Source: Ophiosphaerella korrae
Lineage: Eukaryota; Ascomycota; Dothideomycetes; Pleosporales; Phaeosphaeriaceae
Direction: 5' to 3'
DNA length: 64,000 bases
Assembly (NCBI GenBank): GCA_028456385.1
Contig: JALNQF010000038.1
Coordinates: 62,001-126,000, forward strand
Below, one piece after another: positions 44,501-56,199 of the stretch (within the stretch, counting starts at the first letter, position 1; the number at the start of each line of letters is the position of its first letter). A model generated the notes under the pieces. That model ran no database searches. It saw only the letters and a program-made list of their open reading frames with translations, and was not told where the DNA came from. Position numbers and translations under genes: made by a program.

Positions 44501-47011
44501 GGCAGGATCCGGCAAACGAATGGCAAATAAGCGGGCCAAGGACAGGCTACGAAACATACACGACTAAGGCACGACAAATGATAGGCAGGTGGAAATTGCG
44601 AGAGACAGTCGAGGTATGCAGAGAGGGTGCAAGTACCAAGGTGGATTGAAGAGTTGGGAGTAGGGTCGCTTATTTCCATACAGCCGATGCTGACAGCAAT
44701 GCTAGTGGTTCTGTACTGAGGTACAGAATGTATCACTCAAATGGACAGAGAAGACGAGGACCTGGCAGCGAAGCAAAGCAATAATGTGACTGATGCAAGT
44801 TCCTCCCGGAATAGTGTGGATGAACGCCATGATGTCAAGCCAAACTCTCCGTATCCGGTGAATACGGATTGGGCTCGAGTTTGTGGTGCAAGTTATCGTG
44901 CACGAGAATAGGTGTGGTGTAGGATTGGGAAAGGATTTAGCCACATGTGGCATGAATCGAACCACTGTGACAGAAAGAAAAATTTTGGGCGCAGCGAGGC
45001 CCTGCTAGGTGGGTTCGTCACTGCATGTCTTGGCGTGACTGGAGAGGGTAACTCGCATCCAGCGGAGCGGGCAGCCGCAAGCGCAGGATGATTGAGTAAT
45101 GTAGGCCAGCGCAAGGGCGTTGATTGCAGTTAATTGCGAAAAGAAGAAAAGATTGGTGATAACGAGTAGTGATAGACAGGGCAGATGATGCAATGCAAAA
45201 ATGGGAAGTGGACGCGCATAACCGTTGAAAGGAGGGGAAGAGGAGGGCTGGGGGGTCCACTTGCCTAAGCCACAGTGAAACGTTGGGGCGGGCAGGTTGA
45301 GTTGATGTTGACAGATGAAATTGAAGCGTGGAGCAGGAGTGCATGCGCAGGTAAGCCGGGCATTGTTGGCAGTTGGCAGTTGGTAATTGGAGGCATGGAG
45401 GGTGGAAGGTTGGAAGATGCTGAGGAAGCTTGGCGAGTCTTGATCAGAGAGTGGCTTTGAGTTTTCCGGCGTTCCGAAACAGAAAAGCTGGACGGTGGTG
45501 TTGTGCAAGCCGTGGCTGTTATCGCACGCGGCAAACCCCTGTCGCGTGTTTAAGCGATGCGAGCTGGTCTATAAGGCTGACCCTAGGCTATATATCGAGG
45601 GCTGGAAATTGGACCGTGACGTCGAGCAGGATAGCAAGGTACCCAGCCATCGGGTCGAAATGACGGTGAGGAGATGTGCGGTGATAGGCATGGAGTGAGT
45701 GCACGTGTGAAGATGGCCGGAGAATGGCAATGCGAGGGGAGACAGTAATTGCAGGCCATGTAGGATCGAACAGTGTGAGGCCAGAGAGGCCGAAGCGAGA
45801 GAAGGGAGGTGTGCCGGGCCCGGAATTTGGACGTGGGCAGCACAGTTGGCGGCGTGTCAGTGAAGAGTTAGACCCCCGTCCCCGCTGCCAGTCGAACCAG
45901 GATTGCCACGAGGCGGCCATGGCAGCCAATGAGAACCCTGCCGCCGTTCAACGTTCGCCGCTCCTCGTTCCTGAGCAGCGCACAATGGCCACAATGGTCA
46001 GCATGGCCACTAAGGCCAGCCCACAAACACCAAAAATCTAGCCGAGGGCCACAACGCACCGCCCACCGTGACAAAATACCACACAACGCCACGCCCCCAG
46101 AAATTGTCATCGCAATGTCAGGGCAATTGTCAGCGCAACTGTCATCTGCTTCACCTCAGCTATCTGCTCTGCACCGGCCGGCCGTCTTGCCGCTTTGGTC
46201 CTTGTCCGCTCGCCTCGCAGCTCGCTAACCTGCCCGCCGTTCGCAGCAGAACCCTGAAGCCGCATGGCCTGCCCCCAGCGTCAGGTGCACTTCCCAGTGT
46301 GCACTAGTGCGACGAGACACTCCATTCACCACCCTTCCTGCCTATGGCCGAACGGCTGCCACCTGCTCTCAGCGCCGGTGCATCGCGTCACAAACTCAAT
46401 CCTACCTCTCAACTGACGGCCTCTACGGGCCCTGCCCGCACGCATGCCGCCTCATGCACATCACCCTCCCAACTTACTTTAGACTGCGCTCTCACTCCTC
46501 GCCCACCTGCATGCACTCTCTGCACTAGTACCGTGCGTGCTGCACGATGCGCAGATCATCCTAGCTCTATAACTGTGACGTTATAGGTTCCCCACGAATC
46601 GTCACACTGCTAAGGTTAGGCCCGCGTTTCACCCCAAGGCCTGCTCTATCCATCCTTGGATGCGCCGCCGATAGCCTAGACGCATGGCTGTTATTGGTAC
46701 TTTTCCGTCGCAGGGGTCCTCCTCGCTGCTGCATGTAGCAATCCCAGGTTCGACGAGCCACACTTAAATCCCTTGACTGCCTTTCGCCGGTCTTATGCAG
46801 GGAACCACCCTCAGGTTTGAGATGCCAGCCTTCCGAGTCTCATAACCTTGCTCTTCCGACAGCGACCCACGGCACCCTCAAACACCTACCATGAATCACA
46901 TCGCCAATTGCATGAGGCCCGACCTCGACAAGTCTCCCGTTTATATATCTAACGAAACATCCGCCAGGATGAATGTAAGTGCCTCACCACGCCTTTATTT
47001 TCTATCAAGCA
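41590..47011. other. 5.4-kb stretch without a convincing gene
   Basis: Many short frames occur, but none has a domain, exon partner or signal peptide that holds up. The part 46060-46560 is C-rich on the plus strand, and 45190-45430 is purine-rich. A 28-codon frame at 46891-46974 ends exactly at a GTAAGT donor but joins out of frame to the Uds1-like gene. The stretch could hold a long promoter and leader of that gene or a non-coding RNA. No tRNA with a plausible cloverleaf was found by eye. Confidence 0.4.
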
Positions 47012-48811
47012 ATGGATCCTACCCTACTACCTCGTCGATCAAGGTCACTAAAGGAAATCCAGCCTTCCAAAGATATCTCCCAACCCACTGCTTCCCTAGC
47101 CAAGAGCCCTTCCTTAGCAAACCTCAACCAACCTACCGCTTCCCGTTTCCAGCTCTGGCCATCCTCCAGGAGTCCCGTTGGCCTCAACAACAAATTCAAT
47201 TCATCTTACGATAAACTTGCCGCTCTCTCCGTCAGCCGATCTGGTACTTCGCTCAGTGATACTGCCGTCCCAACAGACACCGTACCATTCTGGCAACGCA
47301 CTGGTTCATTAGCAAGGAGACGAAAAGTCAGCGTACCAGAACTTGGTAACACCATGACCACTGTCCAAGAAATGCCAATTGATTCCCGTAAGCCCCTCCT
47401 CACTCAAGGCATGACAAAAGCAAGCTAATGCTTTCAAGCCACTATCCCAGGCAGGCCGCCTCTACGCCAGTTGTCACACGAGACATTCGGCCATGAAAGG
47501 TCATGCAGTGCCCCAGGAACAAACTGGAGAACAGGCCCATTTGGTGATGCAATGGTGTCTTGCGTTACAGGGCCTTCTCCTATTTCAGCACAGCAAACTA
47601 CCCCCGCTTTCTTTCCAGAGGTACCCAAAGGCCCCTCCAAACCCCTATCACCTATCCTTAGTCCTGTGGCGAGTCCAAGACCTCTACTCAAGGTTGATAC
47701 CGCCAATCACCCTTCCGACTCGGACCTGCCACCACAAGTACCTCCCAAGTCGCCGGCGGTTGAGCGCAGAGGCTCCCCGGCTCCCCTCACATTGAGCTCG
47801 AAAGCGAGCAGAACCCAGCTCGCAACGCCTGCATCCATGACATCTGGTGGGAATACCCCCCTGAGTGCATTTGATACCCGACGTTCCCCAAACCATGTTA
47901 TACCTCTTCCCACACCACCTACTGCATTCACAAATCCATTTGCTACAGCCTCGCCATCCTCGAGTCGAGGATCCCCACGAGTTGAGATTCGAGACCCAAT
48001 CGCTATACAGGGTCCATCGCACAACAGGAACACATCAGAATCATCCATTATGGATCGTGGCCGACCAGCCCGGCGGAACAGCAAGAGGCAACGAAGCCGA
48101 ACACTATCAGAAACAAACAACACCCCTCCTGTACCAACAGATACATGGCAACTACCTCATGGCATGCGTGTACCTGAAGCCTCGAGACGCATGAGCGATG
48201 CCGACAAGAGTTTACTGCACAAACAAGCGTACGATCAGGCCGGCAACTTCGAAGTCTTGAACAAGCGTGACGTTGCATCCTTATCTAGGGTAAGCAGTCC
48301 TGTACCATTGATTCAATTGCAATTACTGACTTTGGCCTAGGAACTTAGAGCGCTTGATGAACGCTGTGACTATCTTCGCAAAACCTACAAGTCACTGCGT
48401 GCTGGCCGACAAAAGCTTCATGGCCGCATGATCTCTTACCTAAGGCGCGGCGAGACTGTCATCTTTTCTCGCGAGTCACTACTTAAACAAGAAGAAGCGT
48501 TAGCCGAGCTGGATGTATCGATTGATGAATTCATTCTTAAACTAGAGCAGGCAGAAAACCGACGTCTGCGCCTACGCCAAAAACTGCTCGAACATGTTGC
48601 TGCAGCCATAGTACTGAACCCTGGCGCTCTTCGCGACGATATTGCTCAAACCACACCGCCACGGAGTCCAACAAAAGCAGCGATCAGCCCTGTCCGGGTT
48701 GATGACCGCAAGACGATGGAGTCGATCAAAATTTATGCCGATGGTCACGTTTTAAGTCTCTTTTCCGACATTGAAAAAGCGATCGGCCAGATGTGCGAGC
48801 AAACCTGCTAG
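47012..48811 (+). CDS. Uds1-domain (up-regulated during septation) protein
   Basis: Three exons (47012-47387, 47439-48289, 48341-48811; introns 51 and 51 nt) give 565 aa from MDPTLLPRRSRSLKEIQ. The first 380 residues are disordered, rich in Ser/Pro/Thr with many possible phosphosites. From about 385 comes the Uds1-like helical domain (LLHKQAYDQAGNFEVLNKRD, then CDYLRKTYKSLRAGR), with a coiled coil up to about 500. Both joints restore frame: DS|PTIPGRPPL and SLSR|ELRALDERC. Uds1 proteins are induced around septation in fission yeast; the biochemical role is not known. An upstream exon may add N-terminal residues, so the start is uncertain. The C-terminus has SDIEKAIGQMCEQTC. Confidence 0.8.
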
Positions 48812-50236
48812 CAAGTGTTTTTGGCCTCACTTTTCTTCTCACCTATCTTGGACCCGACACCATCCCAACCGCCTTATGTGGCATCCCACTAATTGCATCA
48901 CTCTGAACACCTGATGACCTTCTTTTGCAGCATGATAGTCTTAACGGCCTGTATTTGTCACTCTTACCATACCTCCTTTTGCAATGACAGCTTCATTCGT
49001 TGTCTACAAAACCGGTTGTTTATTCATGATGGTGGCACTTTACTTTTCTGTCCCGAATTGCATCCAATACCCAGGCTGTTTTAGTTCATCACTTTAGTAC
49101 ATTTACATTTTCTTCTTTCATTTTCGTGAGCGATGTTGGTCCTCAAAAGAGGAGCTGTTTCATGTTTCCAAGTTTGATAAGGATTGAGCCGCAGAAGGAT
49201 GGCCTTGTGGCGCGTCATGTATGGAGATACGACCTGCAGGGGTCCATGAATCAAGGAATGACACCCTAGCCAAAAATTTTGCATGTTCCAAAATAAGTGA
49301 TGTGGCGCGCCGAGCCTTCTAACGAACAGGAAGGAACAATGTCGTTTGTAGCTGGCCCATGAACAGCTACCCCAGGCTCTGACTCTGTCAAGTCTCGGTT
49401 GCCTGACTTAGTGAATCCGCAACCAAAGCAATCCGTCAGCGACGGTAATACTAAGGGTAGATCATGATGCCGATGAGACCTTGCCGTGTAACAGATACAG
49501 TTGAAGGTGGAGAAGATTCGGCAGCTTCCTTTGACTCTGGCAGGCTGCACCGTGACGAAGTTCATGATGCGGCAACAAAGTGGGGTTAGCAGGTATCATA
49601 CTTATATTACTGTCATTATAGTATGTTTCAACGGCGACGGGCGGAAGACCCGTTGAAACCACTATGTAGCGGGGGCGCAAAAGCAATTAACAGGCTAGCT
49701 CAAAACATGCTAGATGCATGAAGCCTCATCTTGATAGCTGAGACGGGAATTTTGCTTAGATAAGTACCTCGGACATTAACTACTACACAGAAGCGCCAAG
49801 ATTTCTTGTCGCCACGTGGGTTACGGGTGCAGATAGGAAACTAAAAAATTGGAAGGAATGTATCAAGGAAGGATGACATTACCTACCGCATAGAAACTAC
49901 TCGGCACATGGTGCCAGTCTGGTGTTTCGGAAATTGGTCAAGGTCCTGCGGTTGAGGTTGAGTAAGTATGTTCGCTAGAAATTGTTGCTACAACCATGCA
50001 TAATCTGCTGGTACGGATATGGTTCTTGTCTTGACTGTGACCAAGAGTCAGAATGGTCGAAGGTCTAGACTGGAGCAGACCAGCCCTAGACAGCCGTGTG
50101 CGGCGGTTTGCACACCGGCACCACCTTTCTCCGCATTGTGGTCCGTGCCCGGTCTTCGCCTGAAAAGTTGAACCTTATCAGCAGCATTCGACTGCTTTCA
50201 GGATGCAACGACTCAGCTGCAGTTATTTTCACCACC
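48812..50236. other. Intergenic between Uds1-like gene and PRPP synthetase
   Basis: 1.4 kb. No supported gene, RNA or repeat. Short frames on both strands look random. Confidence 0.45.
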
Positions 50237-51704
50237 ATGGCTGCCAACAGCATCAAGCTGCTCACTGGGAACAGCTATCCCGAGCTCGCCCGCCTTGTGG
50301 CTGACAGGTAAGTGGTAGACTTTCGTGAACTCGGTTGTTCGGCGCGTGATCCTGCAACGATCCGGAGACAGCCCAATGTTCTGGGTATATTGCTCTTTGG
50401 ATATGAAGCTACACACACACTGATATGCTCTCCCGATAAGAGGAATATGAGTTGCAAAAATCCGGATATTTACAATAGGCTGATGGTTCACAATTTGGAC
50501 TGCCCCCACTGACCTGTAGCAGGCTGGGAATAGAGCTCACTAAGATCCTTGTGCTACAATACTCAAATCAAGAAACTTCTGTTACTATCGGCGAATCTGT
50601 CCGAGACGAAGATGGTATGTAGTGCTTTTGATCAACTTGTGTGGCTAAACATTGCTTACCACACTACAGTATTCATTCTCCAATCTACACCCCCAGGCGA
50701 CATCAACGATGCTCTTATGGAGCTTCTAATCATGATCAACGCTTGCAAAACAGCATCTGCACGCCGAATAACGGCCGTGATTCCGAATTTCCCATATGCA
50801 CGTCAAGATAAGAAGGATAAATCACGGGCCCCCATAACCGCCAAGCTTATGGCGAATATGCTTCAAACAGCAGGTTGCAATCACGTAATCACGATGGACC
50901 TCCATGCCAGTCAGATTCAGGGTTTCTTTAACGTTCCTGTTGACAACCTATACGCAGAGCCGAGCACCCTGCGATGGATTCGCGAAAACCTTAATGTAAA
51001 GGACTGCGTAATTGTGAGCCCAGACGCGGGAGGCGCCAAAAGGTAAGTAATCGCCTCTTCCTCGATGCGGTACATCTGGGGGTATCCGATCAAGCTCAAC
51101 CGTGCCTTTGTTTGGACGGTTGGCCTGTAACGTCGTCGTACCTCTGCGCTAAAATATAGAGTGCCGGAGGCGGACTTCAGCACCTGTCCTTTTTACTGAA
51201 ACTTTGGGACTAATGCACACACAGGGCAACCTCTATCGCTGACGGCTTAAATTTGGGTTTCGCTCTCATACACAAGGAACGCACTCGGCCAAACGAAGTC
51301 TCGAGAATGGTACTAGTTGGTGATGTCAAAGGCAAGACCGCCATTCTAGTAGACGACATGGCTGACACCTGCGGTACACTTGTAAAGGCTGCTGACGTTT
51401 TGATTGCGGAGGGCGCCAAAGATGCGCTTGCTATTGTAACGCACGGCATATTAAGTGGAAATGCGATTGAAGCCCTGAATGGTAGTAAGTTGAAAAAGAT
51501 TGTTGTCACCAATACGGTACCCCACGAAGACAAGAAAGAGCTTTGCGACCGAATTGAAACGATCGACATTAGCCCAACTGTAAGTTCCGCCCAAGTTGTG
51601 ACAGATTCGTCTTGTGCTGACATGGTCAGCTCGCCGAGGCCTGCAGGAGGACGCATAACGGCGAGAGTGTCTCTTTTCTTTTCAAGCACGCACCTGTTGA
51701 CTGA
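50237..51704 (+). CDS. Ribose-phosphate pyrophosphokinase (PRPP synthetase)
   Basis: Five exons (50237-50307, 50523-50614, 50670-51042, 51225-51579, 51630-51704; introns 215, 55, 182 and 50 nt) give 321 aa, the size of the compact yeast Prs2/Prs3/Prs4 subunits. The enzyme makes PRPP from ribose-5-phosphate and ATP for purine, pyrimidine, His, Trp and NAD synthesis in the cytosol. Conserved parts are [18 protein letters not shown] at the start, [16 protein letters not shown] (ATP loop), [14 protein letters not shown] (Mg/ATP flexible region) and the PRPP-binding loop [12 protein letters not shown] near 220. No non-homologous insert is seen, unlike Prs1 or Prs5. Fungi have several paralogues acting as hetero-oligomers, so the exact subunit is left open. 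Confidence 0.93.
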
Positions 51705-54700
51705 ACATGTGCATGCTACTCTCTTTTGATTGCATGAGGGCTAATTCAATATCCGCTCTCATCGGTGTCCCAGGTTTTAAGGTACAAAAATAGCATCCTC
51801 GACTCTTCTTCTCTTAGTTCTTCTTGAACCTTCGAGGCCGACAATATGAGAATTGTGTGAAACCCCGGTTGATGGTAAATCTTATTTCCGTACAATAGCG
51901 AAGCCATGGCCGCAAGGCCTAGTCACACTACACCTACATTAGTGGTTAGTGATGTTGCGTTTCCGACTTTCAAATTTTCGCTAAGCGTTGGTAGGTTACG
52001 AAATCCGCTGTCAAACAATCTTTGACGTCTGATCGAGGCAGCCACTTGTGGTCCGCCTGATTTGATGACCTGCATGATGCACTAATCACTAGTCACATAC
52101 TTTAGAGCGCCAGCCGCCAAACTTTATATTTTCGTCAAACCGGCCACCACCAAACTCTACTTTCAAGTTGAAGCGATGCACCACCAAACTATACTTTCAA
52201 GTTGAAGCGATGTACCACCAAACTATACTTTCAAGTTGAAGCGATGCACCACCAAACTATACTTTCAAGTTGAAGTGATGCACCACCAAACTCTACTTTC
52301 AAGTTGAAGTGATGCACCACCAAACTCTACTTTCAAGTTGAAGCGATGCACCACTTATCTACTTCATGCAGTCTGATCGTTTCTAAACCGTATGATCTCA
52401 ATTATTAGCACGCAATCAAGTCATCGCAACCCTGACACCTTGCCCGCTATCCGTCAGCTCCACTGTCACCAGACGGCCAGCGCTTTCAATACCATCGCAG
52501 CTACTGTCGGCTGCGTCTTTAGGTTTGGCTAGGTACCCCAAGATCTGCGAACGGGCGGTGAGGGTATTGCCATGAATAATGGCCCACCAAACTAACGTTC
52601 ATCACTCACCTTAAAAATCTCCACAATGCAGTAGTCGTTTGCTTCCCACACCACCAGGTGGTCGTTCCAAGTCTGTAGTTCGCTTCTTCTGCTCCACACC
52701 TCGGGTTGCTCACGAGTAATTCTCCTGGTTAGATAATCTACTCTTCCGAGCCCATCGCTACATGTTTGCGCAGATCTAGTTGAAGAACAGTTAGGCACCA
52801 GGATCATATTTTCCTGAACTTTAAGTCCTCAGCCGGAGCTGGAAGCTATTCGTATTTTAGTCGTATATAATGATCGAACGGTGCGGAGGAAACCCTGATC
52901 AGTATCGCGTCTTGTGCAAGGGCCGGACAGCTCAGATACCCACTGCATGTCCTGACGCGGAAGGAGACACACCCGATCTTCATGCTACTTAGGGAACTCT
53001 TCATATCGCCCTTTCTTGAAGAACATGTATCAGTGAGCCGAGCTGCGATATGCAGGTTCTCAAAAGTAAAGTGAGCAATTCAAGTCAAGTCTCCTAGTCT
53101 ACTAGACTAACGTGTTCACGTACATCATCACAATCATCCATCACATGATTCTGCGCTTTGCTCGCTTCATAATGATTAAGTTACAAAATAGGCCATGATT
53201 ATCCTTTTGCAACAGAAACAGATTGTGATCTCCAAATTCCTCAAACGCCATCACTAACATGATTGTCCATCTTCAATCACTCCACATATGATCACAGCTT
53301 GTCTTCTCCAAGTTGAAAACTGCCTCTTCGCTCATATATTAGTGCTTTGGATTCTAGATCTTAGTGCCCCTTCCAAATCAATAAACACCCTGCCCAGGCT
53401 TCTCTCCGCTTCGGCACTACTTCGGAGCCGGTGAACCCACGCATACGCAACTTTAGTGCAAACCCAAAGGCTAGCTGCCGAAAGTCACCCGGCACTTGAA
53501 TGTCGCGCGTGAGTATCTAAGGGGCTACGTACAGTAGAAGCATGTTTCCCGGTTGTTTTCTCGCAGGAGAATCGGTGCAGGATTGTACCATGGGATGACA
53601 AGCGTCGTTTAGCCTGTAAACTATCCCAGATCCGACAAGCGGGAAAGACTGGGAGAAGGTTTGGCGATAACGGAATGCGTGGGGTATCGGTCGTGATCAT
53701 GGTACGATGGCTGAGAGATATGCACAATGTGAATGCATCGTCTCTTGGTAAACTGAAAGTGTCACACTAAGATGACTTTCTACGAGCTGTTGTTAGGTAG
53801 GGCTCCTAGTATGTTTTCGCGATAATACGTGAGTGAGCTAGAATATCTAGAGAGGTAATTTTCTTCATCTGGGCGTTTGGCATGCTTTGTAGACTTGTAT
53901 AATATTGTTGCTATATAAGTTAATTACTGTGCTTCCGTATGCCTATTCAGCGTCAGTAGTTGGTGATAATGGTGTTCCGCAGTCAAATCTGATCGATTCG
54001 GCAAACAAGAGAAAGAAGGAATTAGTTCAAATGAAACTACACTATCTTAAATGACTCTACACCATAATCTATGTGTATACTGGAGAAGATGTCGTAGTAA
54101 TCATTATGCATAGTCAGATGAGTTCAAGAAGAACATTGATGTCCCATATTTTCTATTTAGGTTGCTAATTCATGGGTCTTTTCCTCTCAAGTATACATCT
54201 TCTTAGATAGAGTCATCTCGTTAATGCATCAAAATCCTAGTTTTCCTCATTATCTTTGTTGTCACTACGATTGCGAACATTACTATTTCAAAGATGTCAA
54301 CCCTTTCCTATCATGCGGCTATTCAATCCTTCCCAAGAATCCTGTTGCCATGCCTCTTGTCCCATCATACTCCCCTTCCTACATCTTGTCGAACAATAAA
54401 TCCCAACTCAAAAGCCCCCTCCCAAAACCACCATGACACCTGAGTCCCATCGCAACACGCTGATTTCTCCTTCATGCAGGTCATCTTCCCTGCCATCCAT
54501 GTGCATATCTCATCATAACATCAACCTAACCCATGTCTAAGCTTATCTTCGCATCAACTTCTTACGTACGCCATGCGTTGTTGTTCCCTGGTCACCGATC
54601 TAGCCTTGATGCGAAACATATCAAGTAGCTGACGTGAGATGCACGACCTGGTTACACCAACGGTAAGCCGGAACGGGACGCAGTGTACAGAGTCTCGGAT

Positions 54701-56199
54701 TGCGATGGAACCGAACTCGCTTAATTGTTTCTAGAATGTTGTTGGGTTTCATCTGGGTTGTGATGTGGTACGAAGATATGGGTGCGACAGGGGTGAATGC
54801 ATGTTGAGGCATGGGGCAGATCTGGATGTGGAAGTTAATAGCCCACTTGTGACACTTATACAATATGTCTCTTACACCCTGAATAGTTCAGGATGTTGAT
54901 TAGGACTGATGCGGTGTTTGCGATGGATCTGAATCAGTGGGTTCGGTGTCCGGAATCCCGGTGTCGCAGAGTATCAGTGACCGTATTGTGTCTATTCAAG
55001 ACTTGGACATGGCATTGTTGGTATGCGGTATTTAATTCTGGTTAAGGATAAACCTGGTAAGAATGGTGTTGAAGTGTAGTCCGATATGTAGGGGTGTGCG
55101 TTTCGACCAAGCTACCTATGTAGTGGCACAATGAAGCCGATCTCGAAGGATGCAAGGAGCTGTAACTTGCGCTACATATGTTTGAGTCTCGTTTTAATGT
55201 CCTACAAGATTCCTTTTGTGTTTCAACGCTACGTCTTCATCTGCAGTTCCACGAGGTGGCTGCTCGCTTCGTTCGGGATTAGCATTGTATGGTGTTGGTG
55301 TGATGGTATTGTCCTTTCAGGTGGTAGTGACAGAATACTCCATACATATTGGGTGGGCCATATGTATGTACTCAAATAATTGGTAAAAACGAGGTGTGAG
55401 TATAAATATACTCAACAAAACAAGCGCTTCTTAGCCCACCTGCCTGTATCTGTTCAGTTGCACTGATGCCATTAAAGTAGGGCTTCTTTCTTTTTTTCTT
55501 TTTACACAAAATCCAAATAAGTATGCGATGATCATTTAGCGGTGTAGCTTAATTAGCTAGGTTTGTAGTATAAACACCGGTTAACTAATGTTCGATCTAC
55601 CATCCAACCTTTCCCACTCCTCTTCGATCTGCTAATCTATTAGCCCTTAGAAGGTCTCGAAATCTTATAATAGTAGTAGAAGAGATTTGTCATCTAGTAT
55701 TTATCTACTATTGGACGTTTAACTACAATATTGGTCACACGAATACCAAAGTAGAACACTAGCCGTTGTTGAAATCTTGTGGAGTAGGCTACACGGCTGA
55801 ATAATGTGCATCCCCCTTCCAAAAGTTAAATATTCCTTTATGATTTCCCAGAGGGCAGACATGACCTAAAACCCTGGGACTGTTTGGTGTTGTGTAGTAG
55901 TGCGTTTATGAGTTTATTACAACAGCCTATGAAGGTAGAAACACCGCTAGCATATTTTGCGCCCCAATTTTACAGAGGAGGTTGATATATAATATCATAC
56001 GCATGAAGAACAACTATTCAAAGGGACTGTGGGAGTCCAATACGAAACGATTGTATGACTCGAAGACTTTGGAATTGATGATGGACCTTGATGCTCAAAG
56101 TATCGTATTTATTATAACGAGGACTGTGTCATTTCATCTGGCTGACCTAAATCCTAGGCTCTATCCATGAATGTCGATATTGGAATGGGGTTGTTAATC
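51705..56199. other. 4.5-kb AT-rich gene-free zone with minisatellite
   Basis: No frame here shows coding character. Apart from the minisatellite (52145-52354), it is AT-rich and, around 55470-55800, notably rich in TA steps. That would fit an old repeat altered by C-to-T mutation (RIP), but no transposon domain or terminal repeat can be read. The boundaries on both sides are sharp against housekeeping genes. Confidence 0.45.
52145..52354. repeat. 34-bp minisatellite, six copies
   Basis: Units of 34 nt start at 52145, 52179, 52213, 52247, 52281 and 52315, followed by a 6-nt partial. Each begins CACCACCAAACT and contains TTTCAAGTTGAAG. Copies differ at a few fixed sites (A/C after AAACT, C/T in GAAGYGATG, and C or T at the first base). 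A degenerate relative lies just before at about 52110-52144. The length is not a multiple of three, so it is not a coding repeat. Confidence 0.93.

Noticed and set aside
44945..44965. Possible tRNA B box (GGTTCGATTC on the minus strand)
   Set aside because: The flanking bases do not pair as a T-stem and no acceptor or anticodon arm fits.
45005..46586. Overlapping 60-167-codon frames on both strands
   Set aside because: Low-complexity Ser/Pro/His/Cys composition, no domain and no consistent splicing. Left as non-coding.
46891..46974. First exon of the Uds1-like gene
   Set aside because: A perfect GTAAGT donor follows, but the only acceptor before MDPTLLP shifts the frame, so it is not included in the CDS.
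52145..52354. CRISPR-like array
   Set aside because: The units are directly adjacent without unique spacers and the DNA is eukaryotic; it is a minisatellite.
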